From Aurelia coerulea (lineage: Eukaryota > Cnidaria > Scyphozoa > Semaeostomeae > Ulmaridae), in contig CM076960.1 in the NCBI GenBank assembly GCA_039566865.1, positions 4,402,001-4,466,000 on the forward strand: a DNA stretch of 64,000 bases, given 5' to 3'. Within the stretch, counting starts at the first letter, position 1, and each line of letters starts with the position of its first letter. This document shows positions 49,637 to 60,273 of the stretch, piece after piece. A model generated the notes under the pieces. It was not told the origin of the DNA. It saw nothing but the letters and a program-made list of their open reading frames with translations, and searched no databases. Both the position numbers and the translations under genes were made by a program.

Positions 49637-49809
49637 CTGAAAAATGAAAAATAAGTAAAAACTATTTTAGCTTAGGTTCCAAATCTTTAAGAATGTTGCT
49701 GTAAAATTCTGTGACCTATTTCTTTGAATTTAATGGCTTTCAGGGAACTTAGCTATAATTGTACCGTTGGACTTTTCAAAAATCTTCAATATTTTCTGAC
49801 ATTACAGCA

Positions 49810-50407
49810 TACCGGGTGTCCCAAAAAAAATGTATACAGATTTGGTTGACTCCAGCGATGTGAATTTATAGTCAATGGCTAATCATTCTCAAAATGTTCC
49901 TCGATAGTTAACTTGAACATAGATACCTCATCTGTTGGTATCGGTGCTTTGAGAGCAGAAATATCAATCTTGAACGCTCAAATTTGCGTCCACTTGCAAA
50001 CCAGAGCATTGGCCTAAGCAAATTCCAGAAGCACATCGAAATTAAGAACTGAAATTAATGAAAATTAAGAGACTTCCCAATGGCTGATTATGGGGTGACT
50101 TCTGAAACACAGAATAACACAAGATCTAATATTGTTCAAATTTTATAAAGGCTATCATTGACTTATACGCTGAGCCTTAAGAATTTGCTTAGGCCAAAAG
50201 GCTAAAGCTCTGGTTTGCAGGAAGAGGCAAATTTGAGCTTTCAAGATTAAAATTTCTGCTGTTAAAGTAACAATACCTACAAATGAAGTACCTATGTTCA
50301 AGTTAACTTTTGAGGAACATTTTAAGAGTGATAAGGCATCGATTGAAGCTAAATTCACAGAACTGGAGTCAACCAAATCCGTACACATTTTTTTGGGACA
50401 CCCGGTA
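49810..50407. mobile_element. TA-flanked MITE with GTGTCCC termini, full copy
   Basis: Starts TACCGGGTGTCCCAAAAAAA and ends TTTTTTTGGGACACCCGGTA. The arms include ATTTGGTTGACTCCAGCGAT and its near-inverse, and CTCAAATTTGC on each side. The best complete member of the group seen at 11275, 21992 and 60274. Confidence 0.9.
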
Positions 50408-50639
50408 CTTAACTGTGGCGTCATCAAATTGTTAAGAGGGTGACAGACATTTGATTAAAAGACAATATTACAGACATCCATAAACTATGGTTTCGTTGGA
50501 AATCATTGATGTTTTCTCAAAACCTTAAGAAATAATGATGGCTTTAAGTTTCTTTCAAAATCTTTCTTGAATTCTTAAAAAAGAAGGAACATCCTCTAAT
50601 TTCAGACGTTGATTTCAGTGTTGAACTAGGTACTATTTC

Positions 50640-50850
50640 AGGCCAAGTATTCTGATCTTTTTCAAATTTTGTCATCACGCCATCACGAAATTTCGGAACT
50701 CCTTCACGTCATCACGCGCTCAAAAATCGATTTTCACGTGCACGCAAGCAACGTGAATCACGCCATAACGCGCGGAAAAAGCAGGTTTCACGTCATCACG
50801 AGCAATAAATCGGCTTATCAGGCATCACGCCAGATCGCTTGGGGGGCCAC
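50640..50850. repeat. CATCACG-rich tract
   Basis: TCACG occurs roughly a dozen times in ~170 bp (TCATCACGCC, ATCACGAAATT, TCACGTCATCACG, AACGTGAATCACGCC). The spacing is irregular, so it is not a simple tandem array. Nature unknown. Confidence 0.6.
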
Positions 50851-51036
50851 TTGTGGGACATTCTGTTAGAAAAATAACTAGGGAGCAAGATCTAACATCT
50901 AACACCTAATGTCCGATTTCAGACAAGTCCACGGTCGAATTATAGCAAAGTAGCTAAAGTTTCTTTCAAGTTATTCAGTTCAAAGAAATAGGTCGTAGAA
51001 CTTACACCAACAGTTTCAAAGATTTGTAGCCAATGC

Positions 51037-51180
51037 AACAAGGACAGATTTTGTAGCACAGTAGCATCATTTGTTTTTGATTCACACTGGAATTCAAAGC
51101 AATGGCAGAAGAGAGAAATTCTCTCTATCGCAAATTCAAAACAAACAAAGCCGCAATTCAAAACAAACAAAAGCTAGAAA
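51037..51180. mobile_element. Family A left-end fragment
   Basis: AACAAGGACAGATTTTGTAG, then AATTCAAAGCAATGGCAGAA and AAAACAAACAAAGCCGCAAT; truncated before the palindrome centre. A related fragment reappears at 51838-52110 around the LINE piece. Confidence 0.65.
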
Positions 51181-51830
51181 ATATCTCGACAACTTCCAAC
51201 GTAGACATCTAAGAAAGATTTTAGGAATTAAAGGCAGACTGTCGTGGCGCTGATTGGGTGAATAAGACAATAATAAACAATAGAATTAGGCAAGCTTCAG
51301 TAATTACACTGTACGCTGAAATTCATGAAGGTGATAAAGATCTAACTCCCTATATTCTCAAAACAAAGTATGACCCAAGAGCATAAAGGCTTGGTAATTA
51401 TTCAGAGGCCAGGATGTTTGTTAGTTCTTTCAACATTACGACTGGCCAATCACAGCCACGACAGTGTGCCTTTAGCTGGCAAAAAAATATTCCCAACAAC
51501 GAGCTCTATGCCAGAACGAAATGTGAACCATCGAGTGAAATAATAAGAGAAAGGAGACTAACATGGCTAGGACATCTCATGCGCTTGCATCCAGAAACAC
51601 CAGCAAGGAAAGCCCTTAAAGAATATCTCAGAAAAGTGAAACGGCCACAAGGAAGACCAAAGGCGACCTGAATGCAGACAGTAACGCAAGATCTGGCCAG
51701 CATCGGAATTAAACTGGATCTTTCAAAAGAAGCACAAACATTGAATAGATTGTCTGAACTGACACAAGATAGAAAGAACTGGCGTGGCATTGTGAGACGC
51801 GTTGTGCAGTATTAACTGCGTGTGACGTCT
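51180..51830 (+). mobile_element. LINE ORF2 C-terminal fragment (decayed)
   Basis: Pieces read NFQRRHLRKILGIKGRLSW, ERRLTWLGHLMRLHPETPAR, KRPQGRPKATWMQT (after one stop) and DRKNWRGIVRRVV. R-R-L-x-W-L-G-H and the final W-R-x-I-V signature are typical of LINE post-RT regions. Confidence 0.8.
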
Positions 51831-52152
51831 TAGTAGTAAAGCCGCAATAGTTGTTGTGAAACCAGTATGGAAAACTGTCGCTAAGGTGGTTTTTAGGAGA
51901 AGGCTTGAGTTTATAATGAAAGAAGAAGGATAAATCTGCCTGGTGGATTTCGTTTGTTCGATTTCAGGAGCCGAGCAGAACGAATTGAATATGTTGGGCT
52001 TAAATGGAGAAAATTACTCCTAAGCTCCTGAGTCAAACAAACAATTGTAAATTGTAACTCATGACGTCTCTTAAGAACTACATTTCACGCGTAAAAGGCG
52101 ATAGTTTGCCCAACTGGTTTCCGGGCAACTTTCGCAGCTGAGTTTGTTTGGA

Positions 52153-52267
52153 AACCCGTGACCCCTTGTCATGACGCTCAAGTGATGGGGTTCTGCCTGG
52201 GATCGAGCCCTGTCCACCTGACTGTTCTGGCCGCAGTGTCAGAGGATTATACCACTGCGCCCACCAC
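52153..52267 (-). mobile_element. tRNA-derived SINE, copy 3 (partial)
   Basis: Minus strand: GCGCAGTGGTATAATCCTCT, GGCTCGATCCCAGGCAGAAC and TGTCATGACAAGGGGTCACG. The (CTTCAC)n tail is lost. Confidence 0.85.
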
Positions 52268-52284
52268 AGGACTGTGCCAAAATG

Positions 52285-53060
52285 TAAAAAACAATGATTA
52301 GACCGGCACTGATGTATGGAGTTGAAACCAGGGCAATGAAAGAAAAGGCGAGAACGCATTGGAAAGAACAGAATTGAAACGTTGCGATAGACCTTTGGGG
52401 TTAATTTGACGCACAGAATCAACAGTGCTGATATCAGGAGAAAGTTTGGGGTTGTGAGAATTTTGGAAAAGATGAGAGAAACGAGATTGAGATGGTACGT
52501 ACACATGGTAAGAAAGAAAGACAAAAGTGGAATAAAACAAGAAATGGAGCGAAAAGCTGAGGGAAGAAGAGAAAGAGGAAGACCAACGAAGAGATGGAGT
52601 GGCTTAATTTTTTAGAGATCTGAGAGTTGAGAGTTTCTCGCTTTGATGTACAAAGACGAGACCTCCTCGCTGGAATCTATGCATTAATACGACCATGTAA
52701 ATCTTGCAAATGAAGCTTTATTACAACTTTTATTGTATGGCAAATAGTGATTTTCCCATTTCACTAAATAGACATATTCTTGAGCTTACGCTACGTTTTA
52801 TCCATGAAACTGGTCGATTCGAGTGAATTTATGTAGCCACTTACCCATCCTTTCATACGCCACCCAATTTTCTCGCGTGGTTAAAGTAGTTTCTTTTCTT
52901 TTATTACCTTTATCTAATGGCCTCGGAGTAGACACAGCCATTTGCTCAATGGGGTTGATCGTCCTAGTAGTATTGTAGAGTAATTTTGTAAGTAATGTAG
53001 TTCGAAAAGTGTATTGTAAATTTAATTTGGACTGTATAATAAAAAAAGAGTTTCTTATAA
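52285..53060 (+). mobile_element. Decayed LINE pieces and 3' UTR
   Basis: 52290-52615 gives ALMYGVETRAMKEK, NLTHRINSADIRRKFGVVRI, ETRLRWYVHMVRKKDKSG and GRRERGRPTKRWSG in shifted frames; 52625-52710 reads SRFDVQRRDLLAGIYALIRP, related to the fragment at 30600. An A-rich tail (ATAATAAAAAAAGAG) ends near 53050. 53060-53360 shows nothing I recognise. Confidence 0.7.
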
Positions 53061-53361
53061 AAAATACGTGTAGCTACCTCGTTCTTGTGTTCCAAAACAA
53101 TTTCTTTCTTCTTCCAACTACGCACCACATCTCATCGACAGCAGATCGTAGCTATGGTGTGAAAATTGTTGATTACAGCTGAACTTATTCATCAATAAAT
53201 ATTTAATTCATGTTCATCGGTTTCGCCACCATGAATAGCGCCAGGATACAATTAACATTTGGGACGATCTCGTGAATTTTAAACCTGCCATTAGAAAATA
53301 AACTAACTATCAATAATTGTTATAGGATGCGGAGTTAGTTAAGGCCTTGGCTAGGAACAAC

Positions 53362-53909
53362 TAGACTTATGACAATGAGTCCCTTGTATCCCTGCGGTAC
53401 ATTGCTCAACAGGTACTCATATTGAAACAGATAAAAACCTGACCCAATCTTCCGATCGATCGAATCTGGATCGAACGACTGCTTCGGCTCTGTTCAACGG
53501 TCACTCCTCAGAAAGGAAATGCGATAGAAACCACGGAAAGCAGACAATTAATCAACGAAACTTGGTATTCATCTGAAGAAGAAAGTTCACTTTACTTGGT
53601 GAGTGCAAAATAAGTCTTTTAATGCTGCAATGTCCACGTTTTAAAGACCAAGGCATACCAGAGAAATCTTCAAGTACCTACCGCAGCAACTTCCGAGAAA
53701 TCTAGTCAAATGCGTCTTTCGAATCGTGTGTTCGAAAATTATTGTTCTTTGCCAAATCTCGCAAACTGATTGGTATGCTAGGAACTCCAGCATATTAGGC
53801 CTAAATAGGGTCAACTTTTTCAGGGTAATAATATGAGTCTCTGTTGACTAAAGCGCCATCTTGAAGTCAAAGAGCACAGGAAAACAAGAGACTCATCGTC
53901 ATAAGTCTA
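53362..53909. mobile_element. Family D MITE, full copy 2 (inverted)
   Basis: Starts TAGACTTATGACAATGAGTC and ends CATCGTCATAAGTCTA. Interior segments (TTTCCGTGGTTTCTATCGC in inverse, CAAGATGGCGCTTTAG in inverse) are the reverse complement of 14176-14728. Confidence 0.8.
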
Positions 53910-54401
53910 AGGAACAACATTAAATGCTAAGACGTTCAGACGAATAAAATTCGGACAAAATACCTCAGGACAAAACATCTTCGGACGAGTTTTCATGGAA
54001 TTTCGGACATTTTTATAGAATTTGCGGACGACTAAAAAAAATAAAGTTACTTATCTTTGCTTATTTCATGCTAAAAATATCATACATTTATATAGATCGT
54101 GCTTCATTTTGAGGGTTCTTAGTCAGAAATGTCTCAAATGACTGTTGTTGAGCATGGTAAGAATGATGGCTTGGCTAAGATGGATTTGGCTGAAGATAAT
54201 ATAATATTTGTCACTAATAAATACTCTCACCATCTTCCTTTCCAATGCAAAACATGTCACGAGGAAGACATTACGCTTTCAAACAATGGAAATGTTTTCC
54301 TGTGGTTTTTCTGTGCTGCAAAAATTTCGGTCACTATTATTTCCGACTACAAAGAACTTTGGACATTAAAATTTTCGGACATTTTAAACGTCCGAAAATA
54401 C
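53910..54401. other. Unassigned intergenic stretch
   Basis: Contains repeated TTCGGAC words near both ends (TTCGGACAAAATAC at the left, TTTTCGGACATTTTAAACGT at the right), so it may be another inverted-repeat element. A 98-codon plus-strand ORF (54129-54425) runs into the next MITE and shows no recognisable domain; I do not call it a gene. Confidence 0.4.
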
Positions 54402-56224
54402 TACCGGGTGACCCAGAAAAAGTGACCCAACGCAATCTACTTTAGAAAAAAAAGTACGTGGTTGATGGAAATGCTGTAAACTTTGCTCTGTCTGTAAAAG
54501 ACTAGCCTACATTAAGAGCATTTTTTGGAATCTTTTTCGGCACTTTAAATCTCCCAAATTAAAGGGTTTAAAAAACGGGCAAACTTGAAATCGACAAAAA
54601 GTCATCAAAAACAGGGGATCGATTTAAGGCCATTTCAGATCTTCAAAACAATGAGGGTGCTTCATTTCAGCCTGGGAACAGGCAGCTCAGTTAAAATTTC
54701 AGAGCAAGTTTATGGTCCGTAGGTACCTGAACATTTGGAGCTGAAAATAAATGTTCTTTGTAAGCTTGTGGGATCTCAAAGGAGTTCGATTTTCAACGCA
54801 AATCGAAATGTTCAAGAATTGCTTACAGAAAAGCAAGAGTCCCTCGTCCATTGAGATAAGAATATTTTAGGTATCTAGGGACTATAAACTTGCTTTGACA
54901 ATATTCGACTGAGCTACCTATTCCCAGGCTGAAAAGAAACACGCTCCTCATAGTTTTGAAGATCTGAAAAGGCTGCAAATCGATCCCCTGTTTTGACTAG
55001 GGTAGGGTGGGGTAAGTTAGGTCTACGGGGTAAAGTGGGTCTACTGAGCTTTTTGCTAGAAATATCCTTTCTCGTTACATGGAAGAAAGGTTGGCTATTT
55101 TTCTTTTAATGTCTACGTACTAAACTGCCTTTTTACATAAAACATTCGTCTTAGATGTATCTCGACTCGTTTTATAAAATAACTTTACTGAACGGCCTAT
55201 TGTGCAAGAATCTCAAAGCCCAGGAAAACTTTCTCCTGCCACTGTTGTTTTGCTTTTCTTGTCAATCTAATGACCACGAGGTGAGAGTTTGGTCATTTAT
55301 GAATGAAATAACGTTTATTTCAAAGTCATTGACGCGATTGTTCTTTTTATATTTATTTTTTTACCAGGTGGGGTAATGTGGGCATACTGAGAATTCAGCC
55401 ATAATTCAAATTCAACGAAGCCTTGAATTGCTTAAATTTTCGCACTTATATTCATCTTGTCACGTTGTTTTCTGTCTAAAATGCGAAAATGGGTTTCCTA
55501 TTACCGCAGTTGCCGTCTTGTAACCAAAGAATTGGAGTAAACATACTGCAAACAATTTTATTAGACTGTTATTATCAAATTCGATCACTGACTTGCAAGT
55601 CGCAAAGATGGTGGATCACAGCATAATGACCGTAGTTTTAGTTTCTTCGCGGGAACGGCATTGCTTGCGATAAAAGGCAAAGCTTGTGATTTTATTGAAT
55701 GGAGAATAGTTGAGAAAGGTAATTCCATTAATTTTTTTAATCATTTACCCTTTCGTATTCCGATATTGTACAAGTTTTGAAAATAGACTCACTTTTCCCG
55801 CTCGTCGGAAAATGTGGGCCTATTTTAGTTGCCATAAGATAAAATTTTTTAAAAATATTTAATTGCCTTTGTCAGAGCTGAAATTTTTTCCCAAGAAACA
55901 AGAAGCACTGAATGTCAATTAAACGAAACTTTTGAAATGTTTTGCGTTTTAGTCTCGTTTTACCAGCTATCCATTGTGAGATTTTGCTCATTTTAGACCG
56001 ACATTACCCCACCCTACCCTACTTTTTGAAGATTTCAAGCATGCCGTTTTTCTCATAATCCTTAATTCAGGGAATTTATCGTGTCGAAAAAAATTGCAAA
56101 AAATACTCATAACGTAGGCTAGTCTTTTAGCGACAGAATAACGTTTGAAGCATTTCAATCAACCACTTGTTTTTTTTTTTTCTATAACAGACTGCGTTGG
56201 GTCACTTTTTTGGGTCACCCAGTA
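54402..56224. mobile_element. GGGTGACCC-type MITE split by a nested element
   Basis: Starts TACCGGGTGACCCAGAAAAA then GTGACCCAACGCAATC and ends GACTGCGTTGGGTCACTTTT then GGGTCACCCAGTA. It matches the copy at 28483, with 1,024 bp of other sequence (54998-56021) in its right arm. Confidence 0.8.
54998..56021. mobile_element. Nested inverted-repeat element with TAGGGTAGGGTGGGGTAA termini
   Basis: The left end TAGGGTAGGGTGGGGTAA and right end TTACCCCACCCTACCCTA are perfect inverted repeats; removing it rejoins the host MITE arm. The interior repeats GTGGG.(T)C(T)A(C)T words (55020, 55370, 55810). No transposase is recognised. Confidence 0.8.
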
Positions 56225-56286
56225 AAGTCCGAACATTTGGCATTTCATGTATTTCTTATCTTATTCAAAAAAAAAAATCAACACTG

Positions 56287-56410
56287 AACAAGGACAGATT
56301 TTGTAAGACAATAGCATGTGTTGCTTTTGATTGACACCGCAATTCAAAGCGATTAGCGATCACAGACAAAGGAAATTCTCTCAACCAGTAATTCAAAACA
56401 AACAAACAGT
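56287..56410. mobile_element. Family A left-arm fragment
   Basis: AACAAGGACAGATTTTGTAA to AACAAACAAACAG, matching the first ~120 bp of family A, then truncated. Confidence 0.75.
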
Positions 56411-56577
56411 CGTTCTTGTGTCGAGGTGACAGCCTCTCGAACAGCTTGAGTATGGAAACTAAAATGGCAACCTCCCCAAATGCCTTCAAACGGCTATCGA
56501 AAATGATGTCAACATATAGCCAGAGCAAATTTTTTCTTTTTGTCTCGTGTTCTTTTCTTTGTTTAACTAGAAACATG

Positions 56578-56745
56578 AAGGTGTTGTGGCGCAGTGGTGT
56601 AATCCTCTGACTTTGCAGCCAGAACAGTCAGGCGGAGTGGGTTCGATACCCGGTAGGACCCCACCACTTGAGCTTCATGACAAGGGGTCGCGGACTCGCT
56701 TGGCGCTGAAAAACGCAACTTCACCTTCACCATTATCATTAAGAT
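56578..56745 (+). mobile_element. tRNA-derived SINE, copy 4
   Basis: Plus strand: GTTGTGGCGCAGTGGTGTAA (A box), TGACTTTGCAGCCAGAACAG, GGGTTCGATACCCGGTAGGA (B box), TGACAAGGGGTCGCGGACTC, and a CTTCACCTTCACC tail. The only copy on the plus strand. Confidence 0.9.
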
Positions 56746-56847
56746 TTAAATCATCATTATTCTATTATATCATATCATATCATATTTACAAATTTGCCAT
56801 TGTTGCCGCCATTTCCATGGGCCATAATAAATTAAATAAGTTAAAGG

Positions 56848-57655
56848 GACAAAGGCAGATTTTATAACACAATAGCATGAATTGTTTTTGTTGACCGATA
56901 ATATAATAACTAAATGATTTTAGTACTCAGCTATTTTTGGTCCTAAAATCATTGATAACGAGTATACGCTCGAAACGTCGTGTTTTTGACATCTCAGCTA
57001 TTTTTGGTAAAATCATTTATTTATTACATTATCGTTCAATTGCTATAGTACCACAGACAACGAACGTATATTTATCTATGTTTTTGTTGACACCTGAATT
57101 CAAAGCGAATAGCGATCGCAGACAAAGGAAATTCTCTCAACCAGTAATTCAAAACAAACAAAGCCGCAAAAGTTTCCCCGAAACTAGAAGGGGACACCCT
57201 TGCATTATGCAAGCAAAAGGTGGTTTGTAAGAGAAGTGATATGTCTATAACGAAAGAAGAAGGGTAAATCTAAAGTTCTGCCTGCTGGATTTTGCTTATT
57301 TGACTCAGAAGCTGGTTTGTAATCGTTTCATTTAAGCCCTAAATACGCGAGAACTACAATGCCGTCTGCTCGGCTTCTGAATCAAATAAACAAAATCCGC
57401 CAGACAGAACTTTAGATTTATCGTTCTTCTTTCATTGTAAGCACATGACTTCAAGACTACTCTTAAAACCACATTTCGCTTGCACAAGGCGAGAGTTTGC
57501 CCTACTAGCTTCAGGAAAACTTTAGCGACTTTGTTTGTTTATATATTACTGGTTGAGAGAATTTCCTTTGTCTGCAGTCGCAAATCGCTTTGAATTGAGG
57601 TGCCAATCAAACGCAACTGTTGCTGTTGTATTACAAAATCTGCCCATCTTGTTAC
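56848..57655. mobile_element. Family A-like element, complex copy
   Basis: The left arm fragment AAAGGCAGATTTTATAACAC is followed by ~190 bp with a CGAAACGTCG motif, then GTTTTTGTTGACACCTGAAT, the diverged subfamily body and the right arm ending AAATCTGCCCATCTTGTT at ~57655. No clear target duplication. 57655-58075 shows nothing recognisable. Confidence 0.65.
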
Positions 57656-58074
57656 GAATGAAAAGGAAAACGAAGAGAACAGGCCAGAAACTACTTTTAT
57701 ATCGTGCTCAAGTCGACTTTAGGGTCGCAAAGGAGCATGGTTAGAAAAGTGGTCTCCATGTTGTGTAATAATAATAATACTTCCGAGTTTGTGGTAATAC
57801 ACTCATTATTAATCAATGCATATAAACGAGTCATTAATATAATATACTAACCTGGAGATAACATCTAAAAGAATTTAGTTCAACTTCGTCTGGCTGACAG
57901 TCTTAAAAGAGGCCGTCAATAAACCGTCAATAAACAGACACCAGTTCTGTTTATCCCAGGAAAATCAACCACAGATACAATCATGTCAAAACTTATATCA
58001 GTCGGTCTATTGATAGTTAGCTACCACCTTGTTGAGCTCAAACCTGAAAGAGGATCACAAATAAATAAGAAATG

Positions 58075-58600
58075 GATTTCTATAATGGCAGTGGGTCAAT
58101 TCATAGGTCACTAGCAACGAATTTATTAGCTCAATCCTTGATCAGTTTCGATCGAGTGAATGGGGTTGAATCTGTAAATACGAAATGGCATTCTATAAAC
58201 TATTTTGCAATGGGTCAATTCATAGGTCACTAGCAACGACTTTAGCTCAATCCTTTATCAGTTTCGATCGAGTGAATGGGGTTGAATCCGTACATACGAA
58301 ATGGCGTTCTATAAACTATTTCGCAGTGGGTCAATTCATAGGTCACTAGCAACGACTTTAGTTCAATCCTTGATCAGTTTCGATCGAGTGAATGGGGTTG
58401 AATCTTTCAATACGAAATGGCATTCTATAAACTATTTCACTGTGGGCCAATTGATAGGTCATTAGCAACGACTTTAGCTAAATTCTAGCTCAGTTCTGAT
58501 CGAGTGAGTGGGGTTAAATCCGTACATACGAAATGGTTTTCTATAAACTATTTTGCATGTCACTAGCAATGACTTTAGCTAAATTCTTTAAAAAAAGAAA
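58075..58600. repeat. Tandem repeat, ~115-120-bp unit, about 4.5 copies
   Basis: GGGTCAATTCATAGGTCACT recurs at about 58094, 58213 and 58327 and, diverged, at 58444, each with ATCAGTTTCGATCGAGTGAA then TGGGGTTGAATC and ATTCTATAAACTATTT. The last unit is partial. Confidence 0.9.
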
Positions 58601-58610
58601 AACATTGTAA

Positions 58611-58791
58611 TAGACCTTTTAGCTATTTTACAAAAGAGCCTGGATCGAGCGTTATATTCATACATTTTTATACGCGACGTTCGATCGAGTGGCGATAGAG
58701 CTTCTATCACTATTGTACATATTCGAAAATTCTACAAAATGTAGCAAAGTATTGTCGATTCGGTTCCTTTTCAGAATAGCTAAAAGGTCTA
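58611..58791. mobile_element. 181-bp MITE with TAGACCTTTTAGCTATT termini, copy 2
   Basis: Starts TAGACCTTTTAGCTATTTTA and ends CAGAATAGCTAAAAGGTCTA; the reverse complement of 32378-32559 with few differences. Confidence 0.9.
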
Positions 58792-58989
58792 TTCTGAAGT
58801 CAATTATGATATAAAAAATGTCCAAAACATGATTATAGCAAAAATGAGTTTAAATGTATTCTGAAAACTCCAGTCATTTCTGATACCTTGATACTTTTGT
58901 GACCGTTGAGAGATGATGTTAAGCCCTCTGGAAAGGAAGTGCGTATGAATTTTGAAGTGACAAATGAAGAACAAGGATAACATTTGATA

Positions 58990-59830
58990 GAGATATCTCT
59001 TTTGGCAAAACAAAAACAGATTTTGTAACACAATAGCATCAGCTGCTCTTGATTGACGCCGCAATTCAAAGCGATTAGCGATTGATGAACATCTTTGCAG
59101 GCGCGGATCCAGTGGGGGCCCGGGGGGCCATGCCCCCCAAACTTTAAATTTTCTCTTAAAAACCATTGTCTTAGAGAAAGAAACGAATGAGTTTCAAACC
59201 TTTACTACCTAAAATAACCATGGCACAGCTACACGATAACTCAGCTAACTACAAGCCAGTCAAACCAAACTCACAAACTAAAGTACAATTGATCAAAAAG
59301 TATGAAGAGATGCGATTCTGAATAAAAATTTCATTCAGTGGAAATCGAACTTGAAAATCATTTGTTTCATTCACTTTGTCAAATTGTCGCTGTGAGTTAG
59401 CATCCTCCAGTGAACTTTTACATCCAATGATATAAAAAGAATGAACACAAACAACTCTCCATCTTGGCCTAATTTCATACACAGGCAGGTAACTTTCCAT
59501 TATTAAGCTGTTCAGAATTTGTCATTTATTATTATTAGAGTTCGTCGAGGTTGTTGTTAAAAAGATTTTGGCTATGTATGACAACCAACGCCACTACTGC
59601 TAATAAATGATTATTTCTTGTGTCAATTCTCGGAAAATTAAAAGGAAAATACTCGCTAAGTGATGAATAAGAAAATAACAGTCAAAGAAAATTCTCTCCA
59701 TCAGTAATTCAAAATTAAGAGCCGAAAAAGTTGCCTTGAAACCAGTAGGGCAGACTGTCGTCTTGTGAACGCGAAAGATGGTTTATAAGAGAAGTCACGA
59801 GTTTATAACTAAATAAGGATAGAAGCCATC
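58990..59830. other. Family A scraps and unassigned sequence
   Basis: 58990-59085 and 59690-59820 carry family A arm words (CAGATTTTGTAACACAATAG; CAGTAGGGCAGACTGTCGTC). 59095-59150 holds a GC-rich block (GCGCGGATCCAGTGGGGGCC). An 83-codon minus-strand ORF (59249-59500) has no recognised domain. I see no gene. Confidence 0.5.
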
Positions 59831-60273
59831 AAATCATCTGAACAAATCAAGATATACATTGAGTGAGTGTTCGCAATACCTGGGTTCAACAATGAATTCA
59901 TATTCAACTTATCAACTCTAAAACAGTGGAAACAGCGTTTGTCTCAGCCCCGATAAAAACATCTGAACTTGACTCACCCATAGATCTCCTTCAAAGGCTC
60001 AAAGACATGCGCTGTGATATTGTTGACAGTTGACACAAATCCACCAGCCAATGCAGGTCACGCTGTATGACACATGACACAGGCTGATAGCAACAAATTT
60101 AGTAACAATTCTATTACCAGCAATAAGTGTCTGGTCAATCCATCTGCAACCATGTATATCTAGGATGCGAGAAAGAAAGCAAGTCAAACAGAACAAAACA
60201 AGGCAGCCAACTGACATCTATTAAAGACCTGCGCCCTTCCTATGATCCTTTAGACGTGCGTGAACCATCAAGA
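59830..60273. other. Unassigned intergenic stretch
   Basis: The minus strand has a possible exon-like piece ending GGAGATCTATG before GGTGAGT (59986), reading ALAGGFVSTVNNITAHVFEP, but a TGA lies in frame just after the only good upstream AG. It is not called as a gene. Nothing else recognised. Confidence 0.3.

Larger units (their letters stand above)
44936..49170 (+). mobile_element. Large CR1-like LINE with ORF1 end, endonuclease, RT and tail; interrupted by a piggyBac-type MITE
   Basis: Plus strand inside intron 1, opposite to the host gene. Order: ORF1 C-terminus (44936-45160), ORF2 endonuclease and RT (45206-49054), 3' UTR and a TTAAATAAATTGAATAAAAA tail (49138-49170). An 872-bp element at 47446-48317 splits ORF2. 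The only copy in the window that retains the endonuclease. Confidence 0.9.
49673..51033. mobile_element. Family C MITE, copy 4, with nested insertions
   Basis: Starts TAGGTTCCAAATCTTTAAGA and ends ACACCAACAGTTTCAAAGAT. It contains the MITE at 49810-50407 and an unrelated CATCACG-rich insert around 50612-50905. It lies immediately upstream of the signal-peptide exon, where the 5' UTR intron should be. Confidence 0.75.

Noticed and set aside
54129..54425. 98-codon plus-strand ORF with two C-x-x-C-like cysteines
   Set aside because: It runs into a MITE end, has no recognisable domain, and no splice or neighbouring support was seen.
59986..60110. Exon-like minus-strand piece ALAGGFVSTVNNITAHVFEP with a GGTGAGT donor
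   Set aside because: A TGA lies in frame just after the only good acceptor and no partner exons were found; it may be a relic of a gene outside the window.
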